The notes under the pieces: model-generated
The model's database searches: none
Seen by the model: the letters and a program-made list of their open reading frames with translations, nothing else
Told to the model about the DNA's origin: nothing
In this document: in pieces, positions 16,871 to 26,072 of the stretch
How positions within the stretch are numbered: position 1 is the stretch's first letter
How the letters are laid out: each line of letters starts with the position of its first letter
Source of the DNA: Robiginitalea biformata HTCC2501
Lineage (GTDB): Bacteria > Bacteroidota > Bacteroidia > Flavobacteriales > Flavobacteriaceae
Assembly: GCF_000024125.1 (NCBI RefSeq)
Contig: NC_013222.1
Span: 3,365,501-3,429,500 of the forward strand
Direction of reading: 5' to 3'
Length of the DNA: 64,000 nucleotides
Position numbers and translations under genes: made by a program

Positions 16871-18178
16871 TTATCCCCCGAAATCGTCAAAGCGGATATG
16901 CTCGTCCGGGATTCCGAAATCTTCTCCCATCTTCTGCACCGCCTTGTTCATCAGGGGCGGGCCGCAGAAATACAATTCGATGTCTTCGGGGGCCTCGTGG
17001 TGGTCCAGGTAGTGCTCGATCACACAGTTGTGGATAAAGCCCACAAACCCGTCACCCGGGGCATCGATATTTTCCTTCACCTTCCAGTTGTCCTCTTCCA
17101 AAGGCTCGGAAAGGGCCATGTAGAATTTGAAATTCGGGAATTCCTCCTCGAGTCGCTTAAAGTGGTCGATATAGAAAAGCTCCCGCTTGGAGCGGCCACC
17201 GTACCAGTAGGTCACCTTCCGGTTGGTCTTCAGGGTCTTGAAGAGGTGGTAGAGGTGCGAACGCATCGGCGCCATCCCGGCACCCCCGCCCACATAGAGC
17301 ATTTCGGATTCCGATTCGTTGATGAAGAATTCCCCGTAAGGGCCTGAAATCGTCACCTTATCCCCGGGCTTGCGGGCAAAGATATAAGACGAAGCGATTC
17401 CCGGGTTCACGTCCATCCAGCCGTTCTTGGAACGGTCCCAGGGCGGGGTGGCGATCCGCACGTTCAGCATGATCTCGCGACCCTCTGCCGGGTAAGAGGC
17501 CATGGAATAGGCGCGCTCCACCGTCTCAGGGTTTTTCATTACCAGCGGCCAGAGGCCGAATTTATCCCATTCCGTCTGGAACTTGTCCGGCGTCTCGTGT
17601 TCCTCCGGGTGGGCCGTGATGTCGATATCCTTATAAGGCACCTCGCAGGGCGGGATCTCGATCTGGATATATCCCCCCGCCTTGTAATTCATGTCCTCGG
17701 GGATTTCCACTACGAATTCCTTGATAAACGAAGCCACATTGTAGTTCCGCACCACGGTGGCCTCCCATTTCTTGATCCCGAAAACCTCTTCGGGGATGGT
17801 GATTTCCATGTCCTGCTTCACCTTCACCTGGCAGGCCAGGCGGGCCCCCTCATTGAGTTCCCGCTTGGAAAAGTGGGGCGTTTCGGTAGGCAGCGCTTCC
17901 CCTCCGCCGGAGAGGACATGACACTCGCACTGGATGCAGGTACCTCCGCCACCGCAGGCGGAAGGCAGGAAGATCTTCTTGTTTCCCAGGGTCGACAGCA
18001 GGGAACTTCCCGACGCCACCTCAATCTCCTTCTCCCCATTGATCTTGATAGTCACGGGCCCGGAAGGGGACAGCTTCTCCTTGGTAAAAAGCAAGAGGGA
18101 TACCAACAGCAGCACCAGGATCAGAAAGGCGATGATGGTAATGGTGATGGTCCCGAGGGTACTTGTAGCTAGAATCAT
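16871..18178 (-). CDS. nqrF: Na+-NQR subunit F, NADH-oxidising flavoprotein
   Basis: 435 residues. Takes a hydride from NADH onto FAD and passes electrons through a 2Fe-2S cluster. Order: one N-terminal membrane helix (residues 9-31), a ferredoxin domain with cysteines 75, 81, 84 and 116, an FAD domain with RAYSMASYP, and an NADH domain with [15 protein letters not shown] and FCGPPLMN, ending RFDDFGG. Its ATG directly follows the stop of nqrE with no spacer. Last gene of the operon before the terminator at 16825. Confidence 0.97.
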   Translation of the reverse strand: MILATSTLGTITITIIAFLILVLLLVSLLLFTKEKLSPSGPVTIKINGEKEIEVASGSSLLSTLGNKKIFLPSACGGGGTCIQCECHVLSGGGEALPTETPHFSKRELNEGARLACQVKVKQDMEITIPEEVFGIKKWEATVVRNYNVASFIKEFVVEIPEDMNYKAGGYIQIEIPPCEVPYKDIDITAHPEEHETPDKFQTEWDKFGLWPLVMKNPETVERAYSMASYPAEGREIMLNVRIATPPWDRSKNGWMDVNPGIASSYIFARKPGDKVTISGPYGEFFINESESEMLYVGGGAGMAPMRSHLYHLFKTLKTNRKVTYWYGGRSKRELFYIDHFKRLEEEFPNFKFYMALSEPLEEDNWKVKENIDAPGDGFVGFIHNCVIEHYLDHHEAPEDIELYFCGPPLMNKAVQKMGEDFGIPDEHIRFDDFGG

Positions 18179-18961
18179 TTACTCGTTATTTACAACGTCG
18201 TTATACGAAAGGACTTGTTCTTCTTCGCGGCTGGGTTGTTCCAGATTGTCGGCAGCTGCTTCGGTGCCGGGCGTTTCTGTGTTTTCAGGTTCCCTGATGG
18301 TTTCCACGGCCATCTCTTCAGCGGCATCTGCGGTTTCGTCCCCCCCGGTGAGCATTCCCCCGAAACTCTGGAATCCGATGCCCATCAGGCCGGTGATGAT
18401 AAAGGTGATCCCGAGCCCGCGCAGGGGCGGCGGCACATTGGAATAACGGATCTTTTCCCGGATGGCGGCGATGGCCAGGATGGCCAGAAACCAGCCGATC
18501 CCGGAACTCACCCCGTAATTGAAGGCCAGCCCCAGGGTGGCGATCTCCCGGGCCTGCATAAAGAGCGAACCGCCCAGGATGGCGCAGTTCACCGCAATCA
18601 GCGGCAGGAAAATCCCGAGGGAGTTATACAGGGATGGCGAAAATTTCTCCACCACAATCTCCACGAGTTGTACCATGGTGGCAATCGTGGCGATAAAGAG
18701 GATAAAGGAGAGGAAGCTCAGATCGTAGTCCGCGTATTCCGGCCCCAGCCAGGTAAGCGCCCCGGGTTGCAGGAGGTACTGGTCTAACAGCCAGTTCAGC
18801 GGGACGGTTACGGCCAGTACAAAGATGACCGCCGCCCCCAGTCCCACAGCCGTGGAGACCTTCTTGGAAACCGCCAGGTAGGAACACATCCCCAGGAATA
18901 CGGCAAACACCATATTGTCGATGAAGATGGACTTGAAAAATAATTCTACGTGCTCTAACAT
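18179..18961 (-). CDS. nqrE: Na+-NQR subunit E with acidic C-terminal tail
   Basis: 260 residues, versus about 200 in Vibrio. Six membrane helices occupy residues 1-202. Cys26 (FLGMCSYLA) and Cys126 (LIAVNCAILGG) match the cysteines that, with those of NqrD, hold the intramembrane iron centre. Residues about 205-260 are an added hydrophilic, Glu-rich tail (ETADAAEEMAVETIREPE and onward to YNDVVNNE) absent from the classical subunit. The tail is in frame and ends exactly at nqrF, so it is not an assembly artefact by appearance. Confidence 0.95.
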   Translation of the reverse strand: MLEHVELFFKSIFIDNMVFAVFLGMCSYLAVSKKVSTAVGLGAAVIFVLAVTVPLNWLLDQYLLQPGALTWLGPEYADYDLSFLSFILFIATIATMVQLVEIVVEKFSPSLYNSLGIFLPLIAVNCAILGGSLFMQAREIATLGLAFNYGVSSGIGWFLAILAIAAIREKIRYSNVPPPLRGLGITFIITGLMGIGFQSFGGMLTGGDETADAAEEMAVETIREPENTETPGTEAAADNLEQPSREEEQVLSYNDVVNNE

Positions 18962-18987
18962 AATCCGTTCAATTCAGTATTTCCCGA

Positions 18988-19635
18988 TCAGTTCTCTTCG
19001 ATGAGCGACCGGTTCCGGGAGCGCTGCACCCAGATAATGATGCCCACCACAATCAGGGCGGCAGGCGGTATAATCATAAACCCGTTGTTTTCGTATCCGA
19101 TGGAATACACCCCGGTCTTTGCAATCGGGTCGCCCAGCACCTTGAAGCCGAACAGCGTCCCGGACCCGAGCAATTCCCGGAAAAACCCGACGATGACCAG
19201 GATCACCCCGTAGCCCAGGGCGTTCCCGATGCCGTCCAAAAAGGACTTCCAGGGTCCGTTCCCCAGGGCAAAGGCCTCAAAGCGGCCCATGATGATACAG
19301 TTTGTGATGATCAGGCCCACAAAGACGGCCAGGGTCTTGCTCAGTTCGTAGGCAAATGCCTTGAGGACCTGGTCTACGATGATCACCAGGGTGGCCACCA
19401 CAATCAGCTGGACGATAATCCGGATCTTGGAGGGAATGATATTCCGCATCAGGGAGATCACCACGTTCCCGACCCCGAGGACGAAGATCACCGACAAGGC
19501 CATCACGACGGAGGGCTTCAGCTCGGCGGTAATCGCCAGGGCGGAGCAGATCCCGAGTACCTGGATGGTGATCGGGTTGTTGTCCGCGAGCGGGTCGAGG
19601 ATCAGGTTTGTGTCTTTTTTGCTCAGTAATGCCAT
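18988..19635 (-). CDS. nqrD: Na+-NQR subunit D
   Basis: 215 residues, six predicted membrane helices, homologous to NqrE in inverted topology. Cys30 (LGICSALAIT) and Cys113 (LIITNCIIMGRFEAFA) correspond to the ligands of the iron centre shared with NqrE. Gap to nqrE is 26 nt; it begins 1 nt after nqrC. Confidence 0.96.
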   Translation of the reverse strand: MALLSKKDTNLILDPLADNNPITIQVLGICSALAITAELKPSVVMALSVIFVLGVGNVVISLMRNIIPSKIRIIVQLIVVATLVIIVDQVLKAFAYELSKTLAVFVGLIITNCIIMGRFEAFALGNGPWKSFLDGIGNALGYGVILVIVGFFRELLGSGTLFGFKVLGDPIAKTGVYSIGYENNGFMIIPPAALIVVGIIIWVQRSRNRSLIEEN

Positions 19636-19636
19636 A

Positions 19637-20386
19637 TTATTGCGTGCTTATGGATTGGAGATAGTCTTTGTAGAGGTTCACCGTTTCCGATATCATGGCA
19701 GAAACCCCGTTGCCGGTAATAGTGGCCCCGGCAAGCGCATCTACCTGGTTGTCATCCTTGTCCTGGTTCAGCGGGTCGTTGTTGCCCTTGGCTACTTCGA
19801 TCCCCGCATAACGGGTGCCGTCCAGAATGGATTCCCCGGCGAAGTCGTCCATAAAGTAGCGCGCCTTGATATTGGCGCCCAGGCCGGGTGTTTCCCCTTT
19901 GTGGTCAAAGTACACCCCCTGGACCACCAGGTTGTTATCCAGGGCGATGTGCCCCCAGATAGCATCCCAGAGCCCCTTCCCGTACATGGGGATGATGTAG
20001 AAGGTCTTCCCGTCCTTCTCCCCGATCATCACCGGCAAACTCGGGGTATCCCCGGATTTGGCAATGGCCAGTTGTTTTTTCATGTCTATCAGGTAGGCTT
20101 CATCGTCTTCGGCAATGGAGTCGCCCTTGATGACGAGCTGCCGGGTAATGTACTGCGAGAAGACCTCCTCCACCTCTTCGGTGGAAATGAAATTCACGGA
20201 ACCTTCGTCCTCATTTTCATTGACCCCCATGGCGTAGAGGATGTTCTGCTGCTTCTCAAAACGCTCGTTCTCCTGGATGCGGGGCTTCAGGGCAGATGCC
20301 AAAAAGGCCAGGATGGAACCCACCACTACCACCATGCCGGTGGCAAAGAGGACGGTGTAAACGTTTTTGTCGGTATTGATTGCCAT
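19637..20386 (-). CDS. nqrC: Na+-NQR subunit C, covalent FMN carrier
   Basis: 249 residues. One N-terminal membrane helix (residues about 10-34) and a periplasmic FMN domain. The flavinylation site is DALAGATIT, with Thr222 as the expected FMN acceptor for ApbE. YFDHKGETPGLGANI is the FMN-binding-domain signature. It lies 3 nt after nqrB and 1 nt before nqrD. Confidence 0.96.
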   Translation of the reverse strand: MAINTDKNVYTVLFATGMVVVVGSILAFLASALKPRIQENERFEKQQNILYAMGVNENEDEGSVNFISTEEVEEVFSQYITRQLVIKGDSIAEDDEAYLIDMKKQLAIAKSGDTPSLPVMIGEKDGKTFYIIPMYGKGLWDAIWGHIALDNNLVVQGVYFDHKGETPGLGANIKARYFMDDFAGESILDGTRYAGIEVAKGNNDPLNQDKDDNQVDALAGATITGNGVSAMISETVNLYKDYLQSISTQ

Positions 20387-20389
20387 ATC

Positions 20390-21667
20390 TTATGCGGTTT
20401 CTGCTTGCAGTTCTTCGGCCTTTCCATCCGTGGTACGGGGGAAAATACGGGCCGTCTTGAGTCGTTTCATGCGCTTTTTCACATTGGCGCGGATTACATA
20501 GTGGTCGATGGTGGGCGCAAATACGTTCATCAAAAGGATCGCGAGGAAAACCCCTTCCGGATAGGCCGGGTTGAATACCCGGATCATTACGGAGAGGAAT
20601 CCGATCAGGAACCCGTAGACCCATTTGCCGCGATTCGTTTGCGACCCGGTTACCGGATCGGTGGCCATATACACAATCCCGAAGGCCAGCCCCCCGACAA
20701 TCAGGTGTTGCCAGAATTCAAAGCTCATCAGGCTGTAGAAGCGGCTGCTCTCGGTTACCCAACCAGCATCGGCCACCCCGTTGAAGATCAGGCCCATCAC
20801 CAGGGCCCCGATCACGGCGCTCAGCATGATGCGCCAGCTGGCGATCCTGGAAAATACCAGGAACAGGCCGCCCAGCAGGATCAGGAAAGCCGATGTCTCG
20901 CCCACCGACCCCGGGATAAATCCAAAGAACATATCGGCCGTGCTGTAGCCGTGTTCGGCGTTTTGCGCCAGGGACCCCAGGATGGTTTCCCCGGAAATCG
21001 CGTCGGCCGTACCGGCGCGTTCCACGGCTTCGTGAACCCATACCTTGTCCCCGCTCATCCAGGTTGGATAGGCAAAGAACAAAAAGGCCCGGATGGTCAG
21101 GGCGGGGTTCAGGATATTCATCCCGGTCCCCCCGAAAACCTCCTTGCCGATCACCACCCCGAATACCACGGCTACCGCCAGCATCCACAAGGGGGTATCC
21201 ACGGGAACGATCAGCGGTACGAGCATCCCGGTTACCAGGTAGCCCTCCTCCACTTCGTGGCCTTTGATTACGGCAAAGATGAACTCCACCAGCAGGCCGA
21301 CCCCGTAGGATACGATTACCAGCGGGATCACCTGGGTAAAGCCCAGCCAGAAATTCTCCCATGTCAGGAAGTTCCCGAACAGGTCCAGTTCCCTGGGGGC
21401 CCCGTTGGCAGCCTCGATGGCCGCGTAATGCTGGTATCCGGTATTGAAGAAGGAGAACAACAGCACGGGGATCAGCGCCATGATCACCGTATTCATCGTC
21501 CGCTTCAGGTCGTCTGCGCCCCGTACGTGGGCCCCGTTGTGCGTGGTCTCGTCCGGGGTGTACAAAAAGGTGTGGAAGGCATTGAATGCCGGCGCCACCT
21601 TCTTGCCCCGCAAGCGGTGCTTGATGATGTGGAGGCGTTTCTTCAGTGTCAGTCTCTTGTCGCTCAT
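20390..21667 (-). CDS. nqrB: Na+-NQR subunit B, membrane channel subunit
   Basis: 425 residues with about ten membrane helices; it carries the Na+ path, a covalent FMN and riboflavin. The region VFGGTGMNILNPAL is typical. The flavinylation site reads DAISGETILG, so Thr228 is in place but the residue before it is Glu rather than the Ala of the usual SGAT core. nqrA ends 4 nt upstream. Confidence 0.96.
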   Translation of the reverse strand: MSDKRLTLKKRLHIIKHRLRGKKVAPAFNAFHTFLYTPDETTHNGAHVRGADDLKRTMNTVIMALIPVLLFSFFNTGYQHYAAIEAANGAPRELDLFGNFLTWENFWLGFTQVIPLVIVSYGVGLLVEFIFAVIKGHEVEEGYLVTGMLVPLIVPVDTPLWMLAVAVVFGVVIGKEVFGGTGMNILNPALTIRAFLFFAYPTWMSGDKVWVHEAVERAGTADAISGETILGSLAQNAEHGYSTADMFFGFIPGSVGETSAFLILLGGLFLVFSRIASWRIMLSAVIGALVMGLIFNGVADAGWVTESSRFYSLMSFEFWQHLIVGGLAFGIVYMATDPVTGSQTNRGKWVYGFLIGFLSVMIRVFNPAYPEGVFLAILLMNVFAPTIDHYVIRANVKKRMKRLKTARIFPRTTDGKAEELQAETA

Positions 21668-21671
21668 ATCG

Positions 21672-23024
21672 CTATCCTATTTCTTTATGCAGCAGGTCGA
21701 GTCCCTGCCGGATGATCTGCTGGTGCGGTTGCTTGGAGATGCAGATAAACTCGGTCAGCGAAAAGTCCTCCGGGGACACTTCGTAGAGGCCGAGCTGTTC
21801 CATCTCGTCGATATCCTGGACCATACAGGCTTTGAGCAGTTGCATGGGGTAGATATCCAGGGGGAAGACCTTCTCGTACTGGCCGGTAACCACAAAGGCC
21901 CGGTGCTCCCCGTTTGTATTGGTGTCCAGGTCGTATTTTTTCCTGGGGTTCAGCCAGGAAAACGTCAGTGCCCGGGTAGTGGAGATCTTGTCGAAAACCG
22001 GCTTGTTCCACCCAAATAATTCGTAGTCGTCCCCCTCGGGGATCACCGTTACGGTGTTGTTGTAAAAACCGAGATGGCCATCCGGGCGGGACTTGCTGCC
22101 GGTAAGCACATCCCCGTTGATCACCCGGATATTCTTCTGGGTGACGCCGCTGGCGTACAGGAAGGTGGAGATTTCCGCCCCGATCCGCGTGGTGTAATAC
22201 TGGGGTTTTTTGACCCCGGAACCGGCCAGGGCCACCACGCGCTGCGGGTTGTATTTCCCGGTAAGCAGCGCTTCCCCGATAATGACCAGGTCCTGGGGGG
22301 AAAGCGTCCAGACGCGTTCGCCCTTGTTGATCGGGTCGATCCGGTTAATCTGCGTGCCCACCAGGCCGGCCGGGTGCGGCCCGCTTACCCGGTGGATTTC
22401 GATATCCTTCAGCCCGTTGAAAATATTGTCCTCTCCCTTGCCGACACCCACGCGCACCTTACCGGGGGTGAGTTTGGAAAGGGCCGTCAGGGCTGCCTGC
22501 AGTTCGGCTTCCCTGCCCTTGAGGGAATAGTTGATGTCCGCTGCCAGGGGAGCGGTGATATAGGCCGAAATAAAGATGGCCTTCGGGACCACCTCCGGGT
22601 CCGCAATCCGATCGTAGGGACGCTGCCGGATAAAGGGCCAGCAACCTGTTTGCAACAGGAAATTCCGGATGGCCTCCGCATCTGCCTTTTCAGGATTCAG
22701 CGGGGTGTGCTCGAGGGTTTTCTGCTCCTTGTCCGCGAGGATCCGAAGGGTCAGGATTCGGCGGCGCGCGCCGCGTTCAATTTCGACGAGTTCCCCGCTG
22801 ACCGGAGAACAGAAAAGCATTTCCTCGATATCCTTGTTGTAGAAAAGCGCCTCCCCGGCTTTGACCTCAGCACCCGTTTTCACGAGCATCTTAGGGGTCA
22901 GGCCATGGAAATCATTGAGGTTAATGGCGTAAACGTTACTGGAAACAGCTTTGGAAGTCGAAGGTTCTGCAGCGCCGACGAGGTTGATGTTCAACCCCTT
23001 TTTTATTCGGATGTCAGTTGACAT
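21672..23024 (-). CDS. nqrA: Na+-NQR subunit A, quinone-site subunit
   Basis: 450 residues, soluble and cytoplasmic, first gene of the nqr operon. Starts MSTDIRIKKGLNINLVG, a usual NqrA opening, and contains VKTGAEVKAGEALFY and a VISTYITAPL-like segment (FISAYITAPLAAD). The family binds ubiquinone or menaquinone near NqrB. A TATTTTTG element lies 36 nt upstream. All six genes follow in the standard A-B-C-D-E-F order with short gaps. Confidence 0.97.
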   Translation of the reverse strand: MSTDIRIKKGLNINLVGAAEPSTSKAVSSNVYAINLNDFHGLTPKMLVKTGAEVKAGEALFYNKDIEEMLFCSPVSGELVEIERGARRRILTLRILADKEQKTLEHTPLNPEKADAEAIRNFLLQTGCWPFIRQRPYDRIADPEVVPKAIFISAYITAPLAADINYSLKGREAELQAALTALSKLTPGKVRVGVGKGEDNIFNGLKDIEIHRVSGPHPAGLVGTQINRIDPINKGERVWTLSPQDLVIIGEALLTGKYNPQRVVALAGSGVKKPQYYTTRIGAEISTFLYASGVTQKNIRVINGDVLTGSKSRPDGHLGFYNNTVTVIPEGDDYELFGWNKPVFDKISTTRALTFSWLNPRKKYDLDTNTNGEHRAFVVTGQYEKVFPLDIYPMQLLKACMVQDIDEMEQLGLYEVSPEDFSLTEFICISKQPHQQIIRQGLDLLHKEIG

Positions 23025-23059
23025 ATGATCGTGGACCTTTGGTTATAAAAATGTGCGCC

Positions 23060-23067
23060 CAAAAATA
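23060..23067 (-). promoter_or_regulatory. -7 promoter element of nqrABCDEF
   Basis: Minus-strand TATTTTTG matches TAnnTTTG exactly, 36 nt before the nqrA start, in an AT-rich spacer between divergent genes. Confidence 0.5.
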
Positions 23068-23150
23068 CTACTTAAAAGAAAGTTATCATAATTATTACCC
23101 CTTTTTTTGGGCATTCCGCCCGGGGCGAATCGGCGGGCATGGTTTTTGTT

Positions 23151-23158
23151 TACCTTTG
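23151..23158 (+). promoter_or_regulatory. -7 promoter element of the DUF5103 gene
   Basis: TACCTTTG matches TAnnTTTG, 19 nt before the ATG at 23178. Confidence 0.55.
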
Positions 23159-23177
23159 CCCCAAAATTACGCCCCGC

Positions 23178-24422
23178 ATGCCGTTGAAACTTAAACAAAT
23201 CCCGCTGTTTTTATGGGGTTTCGGATTGCTCGCCCAGGTCCAGACCGAAGTGGCCCCGCCCGAACATATCCGGTCGGTGATTTTCAAGGGGCCCACCGAC
23301 GACCAGTTCCCGATTGTCCGGCTGGGGGAACCCATCCTCCTGGAGTTCGACGACCTCTCGGCCAGCGAGCAGGACTTCTACTACCGCATCATCCACTGCG
23401 ACTACGACTGGCAGCCTTCACAGCTGCTTAAATCCCAGTACCTGGACGGGATCGACAACCAGCGGATCATCAATTACGGCAACAGTTACAACACGCTCCA
23501 GCCCTACTCCAACTACCGGCTGCAACTGCCCAATGAGCAGGTGCGGCTCCGGGTCAGCGGCAATTTTGTCCTGGAGATCTACAATTCGGCCGGCGACCTG
23601 CAGTTCTCCCGGCGGTTTGTGGTCTATCAGGACCAGGTGAGCGTCCCGGCCGTGGTGCGCCGCTCCCGGGATTTTAAATTCCTGACGGAAAAACAGTCCG
23701 TGCAGTTCAGCGTCATCCCCTCGGGAGTCCAGCTGATCAACCCCAAAAAGGAAGTCCGCGTGGCCATCCTCCAGAATTTCCACTGGCCCACGGCGCGATA
23801 CGACATCCCGCCCCAGTTCACCATCGGGAATGAACTCGTTTACAAGTACGACCAGGAAACCGCATTTTTTGGTGGGAACGAGTACCTGAATTTCGACACG
23901 AGCGACCTGCGGACCCCCACGGCGGCCATCTCCCGGATCGGCTTTGAGGACCTCTACCAGCACTACCTCTTCCGGGACGACTACCGGTACGACGAGCCCT
24001 ACACGTACTTCCCGGACATCAACGGGGATTTCCGGGTCCGCACGCTACAGGGACAGGACGACTCCCGGGAAGGCGAATACACCCGGGTGCATTTCCGGCT
24101 GCCCTACGAGGAGGTACTCGCAATGGACAAGGTCTACGTCTTCGGGAAATTCAACAACTACGAGATCGGGGAAGAAAACCGGATGACATTTAACCGGGAA
24201 ACGGGCGACATGGAACTTTCCCTGCTGCTCAAACAGGGGTTCTACAACTACAAATACGTTTTGGAGCGGGAGGACGGGACTGTGGAACTCAACGCCGTAG
24301 GGGGGAATTTCCACTTTACGGAGAACACCTACACAATACTGGTTTATTATCGGAATTTTGGGGATATTTATGACAGCGTAATCGGGGTGGGTACCGCGAA
24401 TTCGCGGACCATCAGCAACTAA
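23178..24422 (+). CDS. Exported DUF5103 protein
   Basis: 414 residues. I chose the ATG at 23178 because it gives a signal peptide (LFLWGFGLLAQ) and follows the promoter; the upstream in-frame ATG lies in the promoter. The whole mature chain resembles the Bacteroidetes DUF5103 family: IRSVIFKG, YYRIIHCDYDW, DGIDNQRI, SFNTLQPYS-like NSYNTLQPYSNY, GNFVLEIY, VYVFGKFNNYE and a terminal YYRNFGDIYD. It is beta-rich, probably two Ig/CBM-like domains. Function unknown; the 48-like glycogen-binding fold near VFGKFNNYE is a guess. Confidence 0.85.
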   Translation: MPLKLKQIPLFLWGFGLLAQVQTEVAPPEHIRSVIFKGPTDDQFPIVRLGEPILLEFDDLSASEQDFYYRIIHCDYDWQPSQLLKSQYLDGIDNQRIINYGNSYNTLQPYSNYRLQLPNEQVRLRVSGNFVLEIYNSAGDLQFSRRFVVYQDQVSVPAVVRRSRDFKFLTEKQSVQFSVIPSGVQLINPKKEVRVAILQNFHWPTARYDIPPQFTIGNELVYKYDQETAFFGGNEYLNFDTSDLRTPTAAISRIGFEDLYQHYLFRDDYRYDEPYTYFPDINGDFRVRTLQGQDDSREGEYTRVHFRLPYEEVLAMDKVYVFGKFNNYEIGEENRMTFNRETGDMELSLLLKQGFYNYKYVLEREDGTVELNAVGGNFHFTENTYTILVYYRNFGDIYDSVIGVGTANSRTISN

Positions 24423-24452
24423 CCAATAGCTTTGACCAGCCAGGAAGACCGT

Positions 24453-25592
24453 ATGGAAACAAAGCCGGCCAGATACGGGGGGAGATACAAACTGAAATAC
24501 CGGGGCACGGAGTGCCTGAACTGCGGGTTCCAGCTGGATATCAGCGACCGCTTCTGCCCGAATTGCTCTCAGGCGAACAGCACCAAGAAACTGACCCTGA
24601 AGGATTATATCGAAGAGTTCTTTGCCAGTTTTATCGACTACGATTCCCGCCTGCTCAAGACCGTCAAAGCGCTGCTGCTGCGCCCGGGGGTAATCACTTT
24701 GGACTATGTGGCCGGCAAGCGCCAGCGCTACACAAACCCCTTCCGCTTCCTCCTGAGCCTGGCATTTATCTATTTCCTGCTGATGAGCCTGAGCGGCGAT
24801 TTTACGGCCCTGGACCGATTTAACCTGGACCAGCGTACCCGCGACGCCGAGGTGCCGGATATGTCCTTCAACTTTGAACTGGACAGCCCGGAAGAAGAGC
24901 AGGCCCTGTCCGTGCTGGATTCACTGGGGATGCGATCCGGGGATTCCCTGAATTTCGGGGCCGGGATCAACGCGGCCAAACGGCGGAAGGATTCGCTGAT
25001 CCAGGCAGACCCAAAAGCCTATTTCGCCGGGGTGGACGGTAGTTTTTTCGGGCGTGTGGGCACCAAGAGCGATGCGTTTTTAAACCTGATCCGCAAGGAT
25101 ACTATTTACACCTTCGACGAGGCCCTGGAGCGGTACGAGGTGGAGGACACCCGGGAGAACCGGATCAGTTTCAGCACGGCCCGCTCCCTGAAACGCGCTT
25201 TGGAGCGCCCCGGGAGCTTTTTGAGCGACCTGTTGGCGCGGCTGCCGTTCGCCACTTTTTTCTTCCTTCCGGTCTTCTCCTTGTTCATTACCCTGGCGTA
25301 CATCAGAAAAAAATACACCTACACCGATAATCTGGTTTTTAGTTTCCACATTCAGTCCCTGTTCTTTATCTTGCTCATCATTGGTTATTTGATTGACAGC
25401 CTGATAGGGCTCGATATCTACTGGTTGTGCTTTATCGCATTCGCCGTGTATCTTTTTGCAGCGATGCGCAAATTTTACAGGCAGGGGGTATTTAAAACTA
25501 TCATAAAGTACCTGTTTCTCAATACCATTTTTGTTATTTTAGCTACCATGACCGCGATAGCTCTGCTAATTGGAAGTGCGGTCACCTATTAG
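24453..25592 (+). CDS. DUF3667 membrane protein with N-terminal zinc ribbon
   Basis: 379 residues from the ATG at 24453; an in-frame TTG at 24432 would add seven residues. Residues about 20-50 form a zinc ribbon (CLNCGFQLDISDRFCPNCSQ), followed by LKDYIEEFFASF and a first helix (FLLSLAFIYFLLMSL). A variable soluble stretch of about 130 residues follows, then four helices (FATFFFLPVFSLFITLAYI to the end). This matches DUF3667, found widely in Bacteroidetes without known function. It starts 30 nt after the DUF5103 gene and may share its transcript with apaG. Confidence 0.85.
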   Translation: METKPARYGGRYKLKYRGTECLNCGFQLDISDRFCPNCSQANSTKKLTLKDYIEEFFASFIDYDSRLLKTVKALLLRPGVITLDYVAGKRQRYTNPFRFLLSLAFIYFLLMSLSGDFTALDRFNLDQRTRDAEVPDMSFNFELDSPEEEQALSVLDSLGMRSGDSLNFGAGINAAKRRKDSLIQADPKAYFAGVDGSFFGRVGTKSDAFLNLIRKDTIYTFDEALERYEVEDTRENRISFSTARSLKRALERPGSFLSDLLARLPFATFFFLPVFSLFITLAYIRKKYTYTDNLVFSFHIQSLFFILLIIGYLIDSLIGLDIYWLCFIAFAVYLFAAMRKFYRQGVFKTIIKYLFLNTIFVILATMTAIALLIGSAVTY

Positions 25593-25597
25593 AGATC

Positions 25598-25984
25598 ATG
25601 TTTACGCAAGTCACCAAAGGGATAAAGATTTCAGTCGATACGAGTTTTGAAGGCACGTTCTTCAAGAACTACAAGATGCATTTTGCCTTCGGCTACACGA
25701 TCACCATTGAAAACCAGAGTAAGGATTCCGTTCAGCTCACCTCCCGTCACTGGAAGGTTTTTGACGCCCTGAGCGATATGGAGGTTCTGGATGGCGAAGG
25801 CGTGATCGGCAAAAAACCGGTCATCCGCCCGGGCGAATCCCACACCTACAGTTCCGGCTGCCTGCTGGCTTCCCCAATCGGCGCCATGAAGGGCCATTAC
25901 AACATGGTGAATTTTGCGTCTACCGAGAAATTCCGGGTCTACGTACCCACCTTCAAACTGAGCGCCCCCTTCGCACTCAATTAA
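25598..25984 (+). CDS. apaG: ApaG domain protein
   Basis: 128 residues, the usual size. The fold is a fibronectin-III-like sandwich; the family is linked to Co2+/Mg2+ tolerance in enterics. Visible: YTITIENQSKDSVQLTSRHW, GEGVIGKKPVIRPGESHTY, SSGCLLASPIGAMKGHY and FALN end. It follows the DUF3667 gene by 5 nt. Confidence 0.93.
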   Translation: MFTQVTKGIKISVDTSFEGTFFKNYKMHFAFGYTITIENQSKDSVQLTSRHWKVFDALSDMEVLDGEGVIGKKPVIRPGESHTYSSGCLLASPIGAMKGHYNMVNFASTEKFRVYVPTFKLSAPFALN

Positions 25985-25986
25985 AC

Positions 25987-26015
25987 CGGGATCCGGCCGT
26001 CCCGCTTGTTTTTTT
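25987..26015 (+). terminator. Possible weak terminator after apaG
   Basis: A short CGGGA/TCCCG stem (25987-25991, 26000-26004) precedes TTG and seven T residues. The stem is only 5 bp and the T run overlaps the upstream part of the next promoter. Confidence 0.3.
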
Positions 26016-26040
26016 AAGGCTAAGCCATTTTGTACCTTTG
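26007..26040 (+). promoter_or_regulatory. Promoter of pruA
   Basis: TTG (26007-26009) and TACCTTTG (26033-26040) with a 23-nt spacer fit the flavobacterial consensus; the ATG is at 26073. Confidence 0.55.
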
Positions 26041-26072
26041 ACGGAAATCTATAAACCGCAAAAAAATACACT

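Noticed and set aside
19361..21715. 784-codon plus-strand open frame across nqrD-nqrB
   Set aside because: It is antisense to strongly conserved NQR subunits, is rich in Gly, His and Pro as expected for a complementary frame in GC-rich DNA, and has no recognisable motif.
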